A stretch of 64,000 nucleotides of DNA from Bradysia coprophila (GCF_014529535.1 NW_023504022.1:9301028-9365027); one strand, 5' to 3'. Shown: positions 24,018 to 51,413, counted from the stretch's first letter. The notes: a model not told the origin generated them from the letters alone. Made by a program: numbers and translations.

Positions 24018-24575
24018 GACGTCGCAGATGCCTTAAACAAGGACGATTTGCGAGAGTGGAATCTTAATAATACTGTGGCATGGATCTTTCGCACTAACTA
24101 TTGTCAGGTTCTACTGAAAGGAGTGTTCGACTAATTGTTAACTTATAGTGACAACCGGAGAAGCTTAATACGTCTGTAAGTGGAGTGGATCATGTCAACA
24201 TTAGTCACTTGATCAAAGCACAAATCTAGCCCGCTAAAGGAAGAGCTTAGAACGGGGGAGTGGCAAGAATGCGATTTAGAGTCGGTCCTTTTGTTGAAAA
24301 TGTACAATAAAGTGTAGCTGAGCAAAGTTTGATGTGGACTATCATCAATACGAAGTTACAACGAACTTCTCCGATAAAAAATTATCGTTCCAGACCGTCT
24401 CATCTCGAGCGCATAGAACAATGTACCGTTTTATAAATCAGTCTTACTAGTTTTTCTTTGATATTCATTTTTGTTGTTGTTACTGTTCACACTGTATCCG
24501 TGAACGAACGACGAGCTGCCCATTTCACTATCCGGGAAAGAAATGCCGTTTCTTACGGAATCGTGCAGGCAAACT
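24018..24575. other. Spacer and 3' UTR side of Magi
   Basis: The part adjoining 24575 should include the Magi 3' UTR. No clear AATAAA on the minus strand was found close to the stop. A short open stretch at 24018-24134 continues out of the minisatellite and has no recognisable content. Confidence 0.4.
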
Positions 24576-40785
<16,210 letters not shown>

Positions 40786-42320
40786 GTAATTTACTGGGTA
40801 GATTGTTTAAGATCACGTCAGATAATTCAATTTATCCATTCACTTTGTAATGTAATACACACAGCAACACACAGCAACACACAACAACGACAACGGCATT
40901 AACAAGAAACAACTGTTGTCTAAGTAATCAATTAACAAACATTGTGATAAAGCATTCTTGCAGCTGAGCTGAGGAAAAAAAAAATTGGTTTCAATATAAT
41001 CTCAGTGAAGCTGTACGTAAACTTGATATTTTCTTACAGCAAACAATCGACTTTTACCGTGATTGTGTGCGTGTATGTGTCTTTACAATTGCATTATTGT
41101 TTAATTGCACAATCCAATCAAATATCAACAAGACAAGTCGACTTTTTTTATCACAATTCTCACTGTATAGCAAAACAGAAAATAAAAAAATCTGCACAGG
41201 AGAACCTCAGGCAATGCGTCGTAGAGACATATTTTTTGTTGTTGGTGTACTTAATTCTTTTCTTTTTTTATAAATATTTCATTATTACAATTTTCATCAT
41301 AACACAAACAATGAACCTAAATCGGTTCACTGCGGATATGTAATTATGCACCTGCAATGCAAGTCTCAATAAGTTCTCTACCTACAAATTAGAGACAGGT
41401 TATAATATAGGCAAACATGCAAGACTTTCTTTAAAAGCAACTTTTAACTCGACGATACGGTACAGCATACAAGTAAAAATTGTATAGCAAGTGAAGAACT
41501 AATGAATTGTTTAATGGTACAAACTACACTGAGATGATGTGAATATGATGAGAAACAGTCTTCGAGACGAAAGAAAAACAAACGCAAGAAGCTAAATTTT
41601 CTTCGGTCAATCTGGGTTCGTGTTCGATAGTTTTATCGAAAATTGGGGATGTTTGTCGTAGGGAAATTGATGTGAGCGCTTGATGATTGATGTAACTGTT
41701 TGTTTCAAACGAACTAGACACCGAACGTTCAGCTAAATGCAATCGAAAAGGTTGTTTTAATCAGAGAATAAAAAAGCGAAAGTTTGCGTCATTCTACGTG
41801 GTGCAATTGTAAATTAATATCACTGCATTCGGATGCACTTCACACGGTAACACTTGCACGCCCTTATTGACAAAGGGTAGACGGCACTCATGCGAACAAT
41901 TTAATTGAATAATCCGATCGAAATACCTCTTAAATACAATGAAGAAATCAAAAACAAGCGAGAACGACACGACAGGTAGACATTTTACTGTGTTATGTTG
42001 TGTGCACTCAAATAACACAGAATTAATCGTACTCGTTCGGCAGTGTTGACATACCATCGGTATAAAGCGATTGAGGAATCGAATTCAAATTTGAAATGTT
42101 GTGCTAACGGTTCCAGTTCAAATCTGATAAACGGAGTTCGTAAAACGGTGAAATGTGCTGCAACATTTGAATACGTAAATGCAGAAACGGAGCAATTACC
42201 GAATTATAAGAAAAATGAAATTTCATTAATTTGCTTCGTTTCGGATAGTGTAACGAAGTTTTTGAGACTTCAGAAGAAATAACATCGTCGGTCTATTGGA
42301 TATGAAGCTAAATTTCATTA
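40786..42320. other. Region 5' of the Magi start codon
   Basis: Should contain the Magi promoter and any 5' UTR exons, which cannot be placed from sequence. Several open stretches (41524-41742 minus, 42043-42282 plus) have no recognisable content. Confidence 0.4.
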
Positions 42321-42321
42321 G

Positions 42322-43385
42322 ACCCGTACGAAGTACTGGGGTCTTATAGGTTTACGCATACGTTTGTAGCACGTCGAATTGGACTCCCTGAGTAAGGGGA
42401 AACCTATTGTGGTTGTCTAGAGATGCCAAATCCGCGAAAAAAAATGTCCGTCTGTCCGTCTGTCTGTCTGCACGATAACTTGAGTAAAACGCATCCGATT
42501 TTGAAAATTCTTTTTTTTCCCGTTTGGTAATGTCAAAAGACAGGCTAAGTTCGAAGATGAGTGATTTTGGATCGACCCCTCCCGAGCTGTGGCCCAATAA
42601 GTGCTTTACGGTTTTTCGAAGATATCTCCGGACATTTAAACGTTAAACTTGTAAGTGATACGTCAAATAAAAGGTATTTACAATACCGATCGACAAAAAA
42701 AAAGTTTATGGAAATCGGATGACAGACTCGTGAGTTAGACCCCTTGGTGTGGAACAGGCACAGGGCGGCAAGCAGTTTTTGCTTGTAGGTCGGCCACATT
42801 TGAACATATTTCAGACGATAGACGATTTATTAGATAGGTATTGACCGGAAATTTTTTTTTATGAAATTATGTTCTCCGGAGCGTGAGCTAGGTCTCTTGG
42901 AGTGAGCTCTTATCTGGCTACTCGGAAGTACAGTGAACGTGGTGTATTTTGACAATATCTCGAGTAAATTTTGACCGAATTTCATGAATTTTTTTTTGTT
43001 TGAAAGGTATTAACGAATGTAAAGCGTCGGTACTATTTCCGGTCTCCTAACAAAATGGCTGCCGGCGGCCATATTGGATTTTAGTAAAATAGAAATATCT
43101 TGGGAAAAATGATACTTAGAGAGTTTCTGTTAACATGGAAATAATTTGTTATGTGTGTGGGGTTTCAGGGATTCCATATACGGACATCTATATATACCTA
43201 TATACAGCTATATTGAGCTATATATAGGCATATAGAGCTATATAATAGCATATATTTATCTGTGAAATGTTTATTTACAGTGAAATATAGGTAAATATAG
43301 CGGTATATAGCTGTTTAAATAGGAATTTATGAAATTTGTCTTTCTTACGGGGCTGTCTATATTGCCTCCGGCAATTTAGTTGTAT
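42322..43385. mobile_element. Repeat of the CCCGTACGAAGTAC family, about 1.06 kb
   Basis: Starts cccgtacgaagtactggggtcttatagg. It has (gtccgtct)n at 42446-42471 followed by gcacgataacttgagtaaaacgcatccgattt. It ends with cttacggggctgtctat and the small hairpin attgcc-tcc-ggcaat. The layout matches 12137-13740, where the interior is expanded into a tandem array. It holds no coding sequence. Near the 3' end is a tatatag-rich tract (43178-43320). A non-autonomous Helitron-like element is possible but not shown. Confidence 0.6.
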
Positions 43386-43744
43386 ATGATAACAAGGCAA
43401 AGAGTGTACAATGTAAGTGATTTTAAAGGGAGAATAGTTTTTCAGCAGAGAAGAAAATGAAGTAAGAGAAATGAAGAGTTTCACATTAAAGGCTTTTGAT
43501 ACGAATAGGTGTTTCGTACGGGTCGGCGTTAGCTATGTTTTTTATTATAATTGACTAATTGGACAGGTCCACTTTTTGTATATAAATTATCACATCGTCG
43601 TATTGTGTTGCATATATTTTCTGTTTAAAAAGAACCAGTTATTTTTGGATGTTATCTTTTTCCGGTGCAGTATTATCTCCTAACCTTAACGTTCGATTTT
43701 GTTTTTCCATTTTGAAACCGTTTTTACCTAATAATGCCGTAAAG
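43386..43744. other. Intergenic, nothing recognised
   Basis: AT-rich spacer between two repeats. Confidence 0.4.
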
Positions 43745-44120
43745 TATAGTTTCCACTTAAAAAGAGCACTCCGTTTAGCCTCCGTCTACATGACAGTTAT
43801 AAAATAGAACAAAAGGACTGTCACGCAAACGGAGTGGAAATTGAATTTATTTCAATTTTTTACTCCGTTTGCGTGACAGTTCTTTTGTTCTGTTTTACAA
43901 CTGTCATACTTAAAGTATAGTTTCCACTTAAAAAGAGCACTCCGCTTAGCCTCCGTCTACATGACAGTTGTAAAATAGAACAAAGGAACTGTCACGTAAA
44001 CTGAGTAAAAAATTGAAATAAATTCAATTTCCACTCCGTTTGCGTGACAGTTCTTTCGTTCTATTTTACAACTGTCATGTAGACGGAGGCTAAGTGGAGT
44101 GCTCTTTTGTGGAAACTATA
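43745..44120. mobile_element. Tandem pair of palindromic MITEs
   Basis: The second copy (43917-44120) is a complete palindrome: tatagtttccacttaaaaagagcactccg at the left and its complement at the right end, with arms of about 90 bases. The first copy (43745-43911) has the same left arm, but its right arm stops after the caactgtcat part. Both are preceded by aaagtatag, so the second seems to have inserted into the end of the first or arisen by duplication. Confidence 0.85.
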
Positions 44121-44741
44121 TGTAAAACTAATGTCAGACCGTCATAAACTTTCCGTTTTACAACACCGATACCGATAAAATGTCAATCCATGAACATAAC
44201 CCCAAAAATTGTATTCCTCGTCGAATAAAACCATGATGTCCAAAAAGCGCAAGTTATTGTGCCATCAAAAAACCAGACGATAGTATTTTACAGGACAAGG
44301 TATAAAAAGATGAGAAGTAGATATTTCATGTCAATTTTGTTGACCAGGGGCGAAGCTGAGGTCAATAAACACACTAAAAATAGATTTTACATGCTGAGGG
44401 CGTCAAAACTGGTGCTTAAAAGAAGAAAAGTACGCTCGAAAGTACGGTTTTCGACGCATGTAGCATGTAAAAATTCTTTTGGAAATATCACCTCGCAAAT
44501 TAACCTCGTTAGTCAAGAGACGGTAATCACTAAAAAGGTGCAACCTGTAGACCATATATTACCTTTCGAGTAGTTTTATAGCTCCGATTAGTTGGTGTGA
44601 ATAAAACAACACAATGAGCAATATCTTTTGAACTTTTCAAAATCATTAAGTCAGTTCTGCAGTAATTTTTGACAAAGCACCAAGCATAGTAGTAGAATAT
44701 TGCTTATGTCAAATTATTATAGAAATATTTCAACCTTGAAA
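44121..44741. other. Intergenic
   Basis: An open stretch at 44259-44573 encodes a basic Lys/Arg-rich sequence without a recognisable domain. It is not treated as a gene. Confidence 0.35.
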
Positions 44742-44947
44742 CCACGGCAGAGTAAAAGTAAACCTGGCAGGAGGGGTTCATTATTGAAACGTCAAATGAA
44801 GGACCTAATACACTGTATGAAAATGAACTCAAATGAACACTGACATAAGTTGAAAAATTTAATTCGCAAAAAACATAGGACTACTAGATTATTCAGGTTC
44901 CTAGTCAAACAAGCGCTCCTGCCTGGGTTACTTTTACTCTGCCGTGT
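44742..44947. mobile_element. MITE with CACGGCAGAG ends, 206 bp
   Basis: cacggcagagtaaaagtaa at the left and its complement ending at 44947 are inverted repeats of about 34 bases with minor changes. They are flanked by the 7-base direct repeat TTGAAAC on both sides. The TSD length is near that of hAT or P-type elements. There is no coding capacity. Confidence 0.8.
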
Positions 44948-46003
44948 TGAAACAGTTGAAAAGTGAAACAATACATGGTACACACACTGTCTTAATTTAT
45001 TACCCTATGCTATGTGCTTAAAGCACTTAAAGCACAATGCTTTGATGATGATATTGAAACATATCAAAAGGGGAGAAGACACGGTAAAATTCTTCATATG
45101 AAAGTGAAAATTGTAACTTTTCGAAATAATGCACAATGGACCGAGAAACCTTTTTTTTTGTATTTTTATTAGATGTGAAATCAGAGTGAATCTGAACAAA
45201 AAATTATTCTTCGACCGTTTTTAATCAAGCGATCCTTCTACAGCTGCTGGCATTACATCTGTCTCTTTTGTCAGATGTTAAAAAAAACAGTAAAGCTTTG
45301 ACCACTACCGCAGAACCATTTTCTGTTCATATTTGAATGTTATATCGATAAAAAATGAAAACGTTGGGAGATCGAAAGTTTTTATTTTGAAGGACTAGAT
45401 TTTGATGAGCGCCATAAAATAAACGGTACATTTTAGAGGCATTTTGTAAAATAATTTTTTTTTGCACAAAATGAAGAGTTCCATCGAGAAATAGAAAATC
45501 ACAAGGAATTATCAGCGAGGAAGAGTAAACGATAGATTAAAGAAAGCAAGAAAAAAAATCGAAGTCGAAGTGAACTACAGAGGAAAAGAGAGACACTGAG
45601 CTAAGCTTGTTCCGCTCGCTTGTCCATCACTCGATATCATTTTTAAAACGGCAGCAAAAATTTAATGAAAAAATTATATTCAGCTATCTTCAGGGACAGT
45701 ATGTTATTCGAAATTATCCGCATTCCAAACGAAAACATCGATGCAAATTTTAACTGTTAATAAATTACTAAATGAGGACGACGTGATGTCACCGGCTGCA
45801 ATATTAAAATGATTTTTGAGTGATTAGAACATTAAACTTTTCTATTTATGTTTCATAAACGGACCATAAAGATCATCACACGCAAATGAAACTGTTATTA
45901 CAGATAAATACGAAGATGCAAGTTCAAATGATGAACAGACAGTGATTAGCACTGTTGCATTCAAGTGGTCTAACAATTTGGAGTCTTTGAAAGTGCTTTG
46001 ACC
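44948..46003. other. Intergenic, upstream of the FAD oxidase gene
   Basis: No exon or repeat boundary is recognised. The promoter of the downstream gene should lie at its right end. Confidence 0.4.
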
Positions 46004-47806
46004 ATGCGATTGTACTCGTTTCGTGGTTCTTTGATTTTCATAATTTTATTTTGGATAAGTGGAAGTGGTGAATGTTTGTCACCTAAATATGTGGTAAGAG
46101 ACGTTGATTCTGTAAATATTTTTTTTTACTGAAAAGTTAGGATAAAAATATAAAAATTGTCTCTGTAGAACTCTCAACAATTCAAACAGTTTACGATCTA
46201 CAAGAGATGTATGGAAAAGTATTTAGTTCCAACATGGAAACTCCTCGGTCCAGCATATAACGGATCATTCTATGTAACTCTCAACTTCCGATTTAATCAG
46301 CTGTTTGAAAAAGCACATCCTATCGCCATTGTTACACCTACTGAAACTCGAGACGTTCAAGCTGCCGTTAAATGTGGTGTTAAGACTAGCATTCCACTTG
46401 TGCCGATTTCCGGTGGTCATTCGTACGCTGGATTATCGATCGGTTCAAACCATTCAATTGTTATCGACTTTTGTTACATGAATGCCATAACAATAAATCG
46501 TAAAAAACAAACCGTCACCGCTGAATCTGGTACATTAATAGGTCAATTGTATGGTACACTTTGGGAGCATGGTAAATTAGGTTCTGCACTTGGTATTTGT
46601 GCAACGGTTGCAATAGGTGGACTTGTACTTGGCGGTGGTATTGGCTATTTTTCAGCGCTCTATGGACTCGTCATAGACAATCTCTTGGAAATAAATATGG
46701 TGGATGCACGGGGCAACTCAGTTCAGGTCGATCGAAATCACAATGTGGATTTGTGGTGGGCCATGCGTGGTATTGGATCGGGGTACATAGGTTGAATGAT
46801 ACATTTCGAATCTCTAACATGCTCATTCGTTTTACAAGTGAATAAACTTGCAGGATTAGTGACCAGCGTTAAATTGAAGGCATTCAGGGCCGATGAGCTT
46901 GAATTAATATTTGTGCAAATGAAATACCACAACAGAAGTTTTAAAACGGTCATGGGAAGTTACATAAAATGGCTAGATTGGACGAAAAAAAATGATCCGA
47001 GCATCGCTTCTGTTATAGCAATAAGGGGCGGTGAGACAAGATTTCTTATTGATTTGTCACATTTTTGTCATAGTTACATTGCAGATGACTATAACAATCC
47101 ATATGACTCAGTATGGCCTGGCATAGAAGTTCAATTACTACAAGTGAAAGATCCTAGAATCAAATGGACTGGGAACCCAGCTTTCTTAAATGCATCGCGA
47201 CACATTTTTCCTAAACCAATTGAGTACAACGTTACATATCCCAGTTTCGGCGAATTTGTCGTGACCAACAACCACACTGTGGAATATGGAAACATGGAAA
47301 AGTGGATACCAGATACAATCAAAAGTAAATTCGATTATCTGTCATCGATTACCAAAGATAAGGCCAGGCCCCGCCACTTTTATGCCAAGTCATTCTATGT
47401 TAAAAAACGATACCGTGCCGAGCATTTGTTGCTAGCAGAAAAAGTTTTGCTGGAAATTCCGAATGACAGTTGCGGTATTTGGATCAATTCCGAACAAGGA
47501 GCTGTTGCTAGACACCAATCTAATGAATCATCCTACGTTCATCGTGACGTTCTATTCAATTTCAAGATCTACCACAATGGCAATAACGTCGATCACATTG
47601 CGCCAAGCCAAAAGTGGATCAAGAAATTCTATAAATCCGTTCATTTTCTCGATAGCGGCGAAACATATCAGAACTATCCGGAACGGGGTTTGAGAAATCA
47701 TTTACACAGATATTACGGATCGAATTTGAAAAGGCTAATTGAAATTAAGAGGAAATGGGATCCGGACGGTTATTTCAATTCGGAACAGTCGATTCCTATC
47801 CATTAA
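46004..47806 (+). CDS. Secreted BBE-type FAD-linked oxidase
   Basis: Berberine-bridge-enzyme-like flavoprotein: an N-terminal FAD-binding PCMH domain and a C-terminal BBE segment. Such enzymes oxidise sugars, alcohols or alkaloids with oxygen. Exons 46004-46093, 46169-46790 and 46854-47806 total 1665 nt and 554 residues. Exon 1 encodes a signal peptide (RGSLIFIILFWISGSG). The FAD loop is PISGGHSYAGLS with His114, and Cys174 lies in GICATV, 60 residues later. These match the His and Cys that bind FAD covalently in BBE, so bicovalent FAD is likely. GLVLGGGIG follows. Near the end are YQNYPERG and KRKWDPDGYFNSEQSIP, typical of the BBE tail. The second intron starts GTTGAA, a weak donor, but its removal restores GSGYIGLVTSVKLK. 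BBE enzymes are rare in animals, so acquisition by transfer followed by intron gain is possible. Confidence 0.93.
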
Positions 47807-47903
47807 ATTTAAAGGTATGTGTCGGATAATCGATTGACTCTGTATCAGTGAATTCATTAAAATTAAGTTTGTGTGTCTCGTGTTTCCGTTGTGCCATTTC
47901 TCA

Positions 47904-47909
47904 AATAAA
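47904..47909 (+). terminator. Poly(A) signal of the FAD oxidase gene
   Basis: AATAAA, 98 bases after the stop codon. Confidence 0.65.
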
Positions 47910-48342
47910 GAGTATATAAGTGAGATGGAAGAAACTAGAAACTGTGTTTCAGCTGATCCACTCATACAAATAAAACTGCTGGTCCGGCTGATTAGCAAGA
48001 AATGGATAGTCATCTGTTACCGACAATAATGGCTAGAAATAAAGAAGAACTCTGGGTTAGACTGTCTTATATAGTCGAATTTATGGATTCAATGCATTAC
48101 GACAAATAAAACAAAAGAAGTACAAGATTTTGCATCAAAGACTAGGAAATGCTTTAAACAAAAGAAGTAACAGATTTAATGACCACACCTAGCCGATTCG
48201 AAAATCGATTCCCAGCCGTAAAATCAAACACTTATAGTTAGGTATTCTGGAGAACACTGCTGTGAAAGTGAATACGACGCTACTATGTTCACTGAGTGTA
48301 AGTATATGAAACAATCGCTTTTTCGTCATATCTTTGCACATT
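47910..48342. other. Short convergent spacer
   Basis: Lies between the 3' ends of the plus-strand FAD oxidase and the minus-strand EF-hand gene. Two near-identical words, caaaagaagtaacagattt and caaaagaagtacaagattt, occur at 48110 and 48160. Nothing else is seen. Confidence 0.4.
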
Positions 48343-49260
48343 CTATACATCCACCTGGAGGGAAAAATTAAAATTATTTTTTTTTGCTTGAATTAAATCA
48401 ATGCAATAGTTTACCATCAGTGAGTTGATGTAGTATTCGTAAGGTATTCTACCAGTTTGAGCATCAACTGCTGAAGACATCATTTCGTCCAGTTCTTCCT
48501 AAGTTCATATTCAAGCAAAATTACTTTAGATAACAAAAGCCTAACGTATCGTTTGCTAACTTGTGTAAACGGCTCACCGTCCTGCATCATCACTTTGCTC
48601 ATATATTCTTTCGTTAAGTAACCTTTACCATCAACGTCCAAGACTTTAAAGGCTTCCAACAGTTTTTCTGGCGATGCAGCTTCCATTCTAATGAATATAG
48701 AAAATCGTTAAGTTCTGTTGAACAGTTATATGGGCTTTTATTGGTATACTTATGCTCTGCTAGCAGTTGAGTAACATGTGGAAGGAATTTCGATAGTGTT
48801 ATGGTTCCACTTGAATCCTCAGATTCTGTTGCAGAAATTATTTCTAAAACCAAATTGTTATGATAGATTTTAGAGAGTTTCGAGAAACGACAATTAACAC
48901 AGACCATTTATCTCGTCCTCAGAGGGAACACAACCTGTTCAACGACAAATATTTCAATTATTTTCTTAAAATATCTTTAACGGAAGCCAGTCGCATTTTA
49001 TCTACCTAAATAACGTATTATCGTCCCGATTTCTCGAACATCGACAGTCTATTGTATAGTAATCGCTAATTAAAAACCGTAAATGGTGATTACATTAACT
49101 AATTCACCTTGTTTCCATGATGGTCGAATATCAGAAAACAGTCGGATATCTTTTTCTCCAAGTCGGAAGTAATCAAAACTTAAAAAGGCGGAAAGAAATG
49201 TTCAATTCAAAAGAAAGACAATTCAAAAACTGGATATTTACGTGATATGTCTTGATCCAT
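48343..49260 (-). CDS. EFCAB2: EF-hand protein, EFCAB2 / DRC8 type
   Basis: Calmodulin-like component of the nexin-dynein regulatory complex of motile axonemes, so probably used in sperm flagella. Eight small exons on the minus strand: 49242-49260, 49108-49178, 49006-49048, 48905-48934, 48750-48843, 48561-48687, 48415-48498 and 48343-48354. They total 480 nt and 159 residues, near the 162 of human EFCAB2. All joins keep phase and rebuild family motifs: FDHHGNK-TVDVREIGTIIRYLG, SEDEIN-EIISATE, KFLPHVTQLLAEHK, FKVLDVDGKGYLTK and DGEPFTQ-EELDEMMSSAV. Several EF loops lack the full set of acidic ligands, as is usual in DRC8, so calcium binding may be weak. The last intron (60 bp) is a multiple of three and stop-free, so retaining it would add 20 residues. 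It is convergent with the FAD oxidase. Confidence 0.9.
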
Positions 49261-49726
49261 TTCGAACCTTTTTATTTATCGATCAAACATAAAGCTAAAG
49301 TACACATAACTGCTGCTAAAGCGCCACTCTATGATTGAAGGTAATATGTCGTTCACACTTTTAAATGCATAATGACTGCAATAATAAATGAAAAGTTATA
49401 ATTGATACGGATCTATATAACAACGAGCATGTTCGAAACAAATGAAGTAAAAGATTTGATTTGATTTCTGGTAAAAATCTTTCGCTTGCACGATTATCAG
49501 CGCCAAATCTAGTCAGAAAAAAAAACAAAAAAATTTCTCATTTTTGATTAAAAAAACCATTTTCATACTGATACTTTTAGCAGATGTCACCGCATCTGAA
49601 AAACTTTTGAATTTTGAACTAATCTATCGAAAGATTACCTAATGATTTCAAGAGCAATGTACCCTTTGCGTAGCCTACATTCAGACGGAAAGTATTAGTT
49701 TTTTGATGATTTCTTTGAACCAATAG
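49261..49726. other. Intergenic, upstream of EFCAB2
   Basis: AT-rich. No gene or repeat boundary is recognised. Confidence 0.4.
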
Positions 49727-50389
49727 TATATTTCAACATACCCCAATACACACAAGGTGTGTATGGATACGAGAGGGCGAAGCCCGAGTGAAATACACAC
49801 CGCGTGTGTATTGGGGTATTTTGAAAGATATTTTTCTGTAATAGTGAGAGTGTGTTGGTGCTTTCCTTCCCAACCGTTACTTTCCCGCTCGACCGTTTAC
49901 TTTCCCGCTCGACCGATTCATATCATACCTCACCAATACACTCTCACGTATACAGAAATAGTACATTACTATGCAAGGGAAGTAAAGTGATATCTCGTAT
50001 CCAGATGAGAAAAAGTATCCGAGGGCGGCAGCCCGAGGTACTTTTACTCATCGTGATACGAGATATCACTTTATTTTCCGTGTGTAGTACGACGTTTTAC
50101 TATGCGAGTGATGTAAAGGTTATTGCCTATACATGTAATAGCCATATTACATGCACCAGCATAGTAAAATCTTTTTCTGTATACGTGAGAGTGTATTGGT
50201 GAGCTATGATATGAATCGGTCGGTAGGGAAAGTAAACGGTCGAGAAGGAAAGTAACGGTTGGGAAGGAAAGCACCAACACACTCTCACTATTATAAAATA
50301 CCCCAATACACACTAGATGTGTGTTTTCGCTTGGGCTTCGCACGCGCGTGCACACACATCTTGTGTGTATTGGGGTATGTTGAAATATA
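49727..50389. mobile_element. Multi-hairpin fold-back element, 663 bp
   Basis: Ends tatatttcaacataccccaa and ttggggtatgttgaaatata are inverted repeats. A second inverted set (gtgagagtgtgttggtgctttcctt and its complement at about 50258-50286) lies inside, then a third (tctgtatacgtgagagtg and complement), and a central hairpin with gatatctcgtat. Two smaller hairpins carry similar gggcgaagcccgag and gggcggcagcccgag cores. Open frames here are mirror images of each other and are not genes. Confidence 0.85.
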
Positions 50390-51107
50390 CAATTTTTAAA
50401 AAAGTAAAACCATTAAAGCACGCCAAATTGTGCTACTTTAAAAGGAAAAATTGGTCTTTGCAAAGGGTTTGCAAATAATTGGGTCACGTCCTGTTACGGT
50501 GAAAGTAAAGTAAAATTCGACAAGTTTTCTGATTTGGGCTTCGTAATTTATTCCACAAGAATTTAGTTGAACAACTGAAGACCTAGATTTTTATTTTCTG
50601 AATTTTTGTTAGGTACGCGGTCGCAACAACAACGAAAGGAAAAACTTTTTTTGTAAATAAGAAACATGTCGAATATCATCTCTACTTGTAATCCCTAAAA
50701 GATTAAGATCTAGGAACCCTTCTCACAACAAAAATTTCTTTGAGAGTAAAGTCCCGTCAAAAGACACTGCCCGAGAGTAACAAATGCTACAGAGAAGATC
50801 TTTGAGTGCTCGGAAGATTATGAATCGCGATGAAAGTATAAACCAGGTATGATCTAATCATAGAGTCACACTCTATGAGTCTAACAGCGCGGAGGATTTT
50901 TTGTAAACACACTAATTCTGATAATATTTTGACATAAATTGTGAGTATTGAGTAACGTTGTCTCTATAGTTTCATTGATGGATCGATAATTATAACACGA
51001 GAATTATCAGTTCCTGTGAACTCTGGTAAAACCAACAAAATTTAATTTTTATTTAGTGAAACATACTAGACATCAAAATCTGAAAGGAAAACATTTTTGC
51101 TCGTAAT
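50390..51107. other. Intergenic, nothing recognised
   Basis: No exon, RNA gene or bounded repeat is seen up to the tRNA-like sequence. Confidence 0.4.
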
Positions 51108-51179
51108 GTCCACAGCTGGGCTTGAACTAGCAACCTCTGGTTTATAAATCCAGCGCCTATCCAACTCGACCAACGAGAC
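51108..51179 (-). tRNA. tRNA-like sequence, probable pseudo-tRNA or SINE head
   Basis: On the minus strand a perfect A box (TGGTCGAGTTGG, 51161-51172) and a B box (GTTCAAGCC, 51119-51127) lie 33 bases apart. Between them is an anticodon arm (CTGGA-TTTATAA-ACCAG) whose loop would read UAU (Ile). D and T arms can be drawn, but the T stem has one mismatch and the acceptor stem pairs at only three or four of seven positions (GTCTCGT with TGTGGAC). It is therefore probably not a working tRNA. It is more likely a tRNA-derived SINE head or a decayed gene. The flanks tttttgctcgt and acgagcaaaaa form an inverted pair around it. Confidence 0.4.
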
Positions 51180-51227
51180 GAGCAAAAATGAAGTCATTTC
51201 AGTTGTTTATGTGCCACATTTAACGTT

Positions 51228-51413
51228 CAAGGCTGTATACTTTGGGGAGGTCACGCAGATGCAGATACGCGGGTTACACACCACGTTTCATACAAAAAAT
51301 TCACCACGCCATACAAATTCAATTTTGGTGAATTTGTTTGTATGGAAAAGGTGTGTTCCCGCGTATCTAATAAAATGGCGATCTGCGTGACCTCCCCAAA
51401 GTATACAGCCTTG
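51228..51413. mobile_element. hAT-like MITE, 186 bp, with 8-bp TSD
   Basis: Inverted ends begin caaggctgtatactttgggg and continue through aggtcacgcagat and tagatacgcgg-like sequence. The element is flanked on both sides by the exact 8-bp direct repeat TTAACGTT. It is the short form of the element at 11993-13972; interior words such as catacaaaaattcacc are shared. Confidence 0.93.

Noticed and set aside
23714..24134. Long open frames on both strands with NRLTIG, KRFPMV and SNGFQW repeats
   Set aside because: They are the translation of an 18-bp minisatellite; there is no start context, signal or domain.
41524..42282. Open stretches 5' of Magi on both strands
   Set aside because: They could be UTR or chance; there is no phase-compatible splice to Magi and no recognisable content.
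42322..43385. Firm Helitron assignment
   Set aside because: The 3' hairpin is suggestive, but the TC start, CTRR end and A-T insertion site are not all present.
44259..44573. Basic 104-codon frame
   Set aside because: Starts without an ATG context, is composition-biased and has no domain; a MITE pair lies just upstream.
49757..50355. Three Cys/Ser-rich frames in 49757-50355
   Set aside because: They are mirrored translations of a fold-back element.
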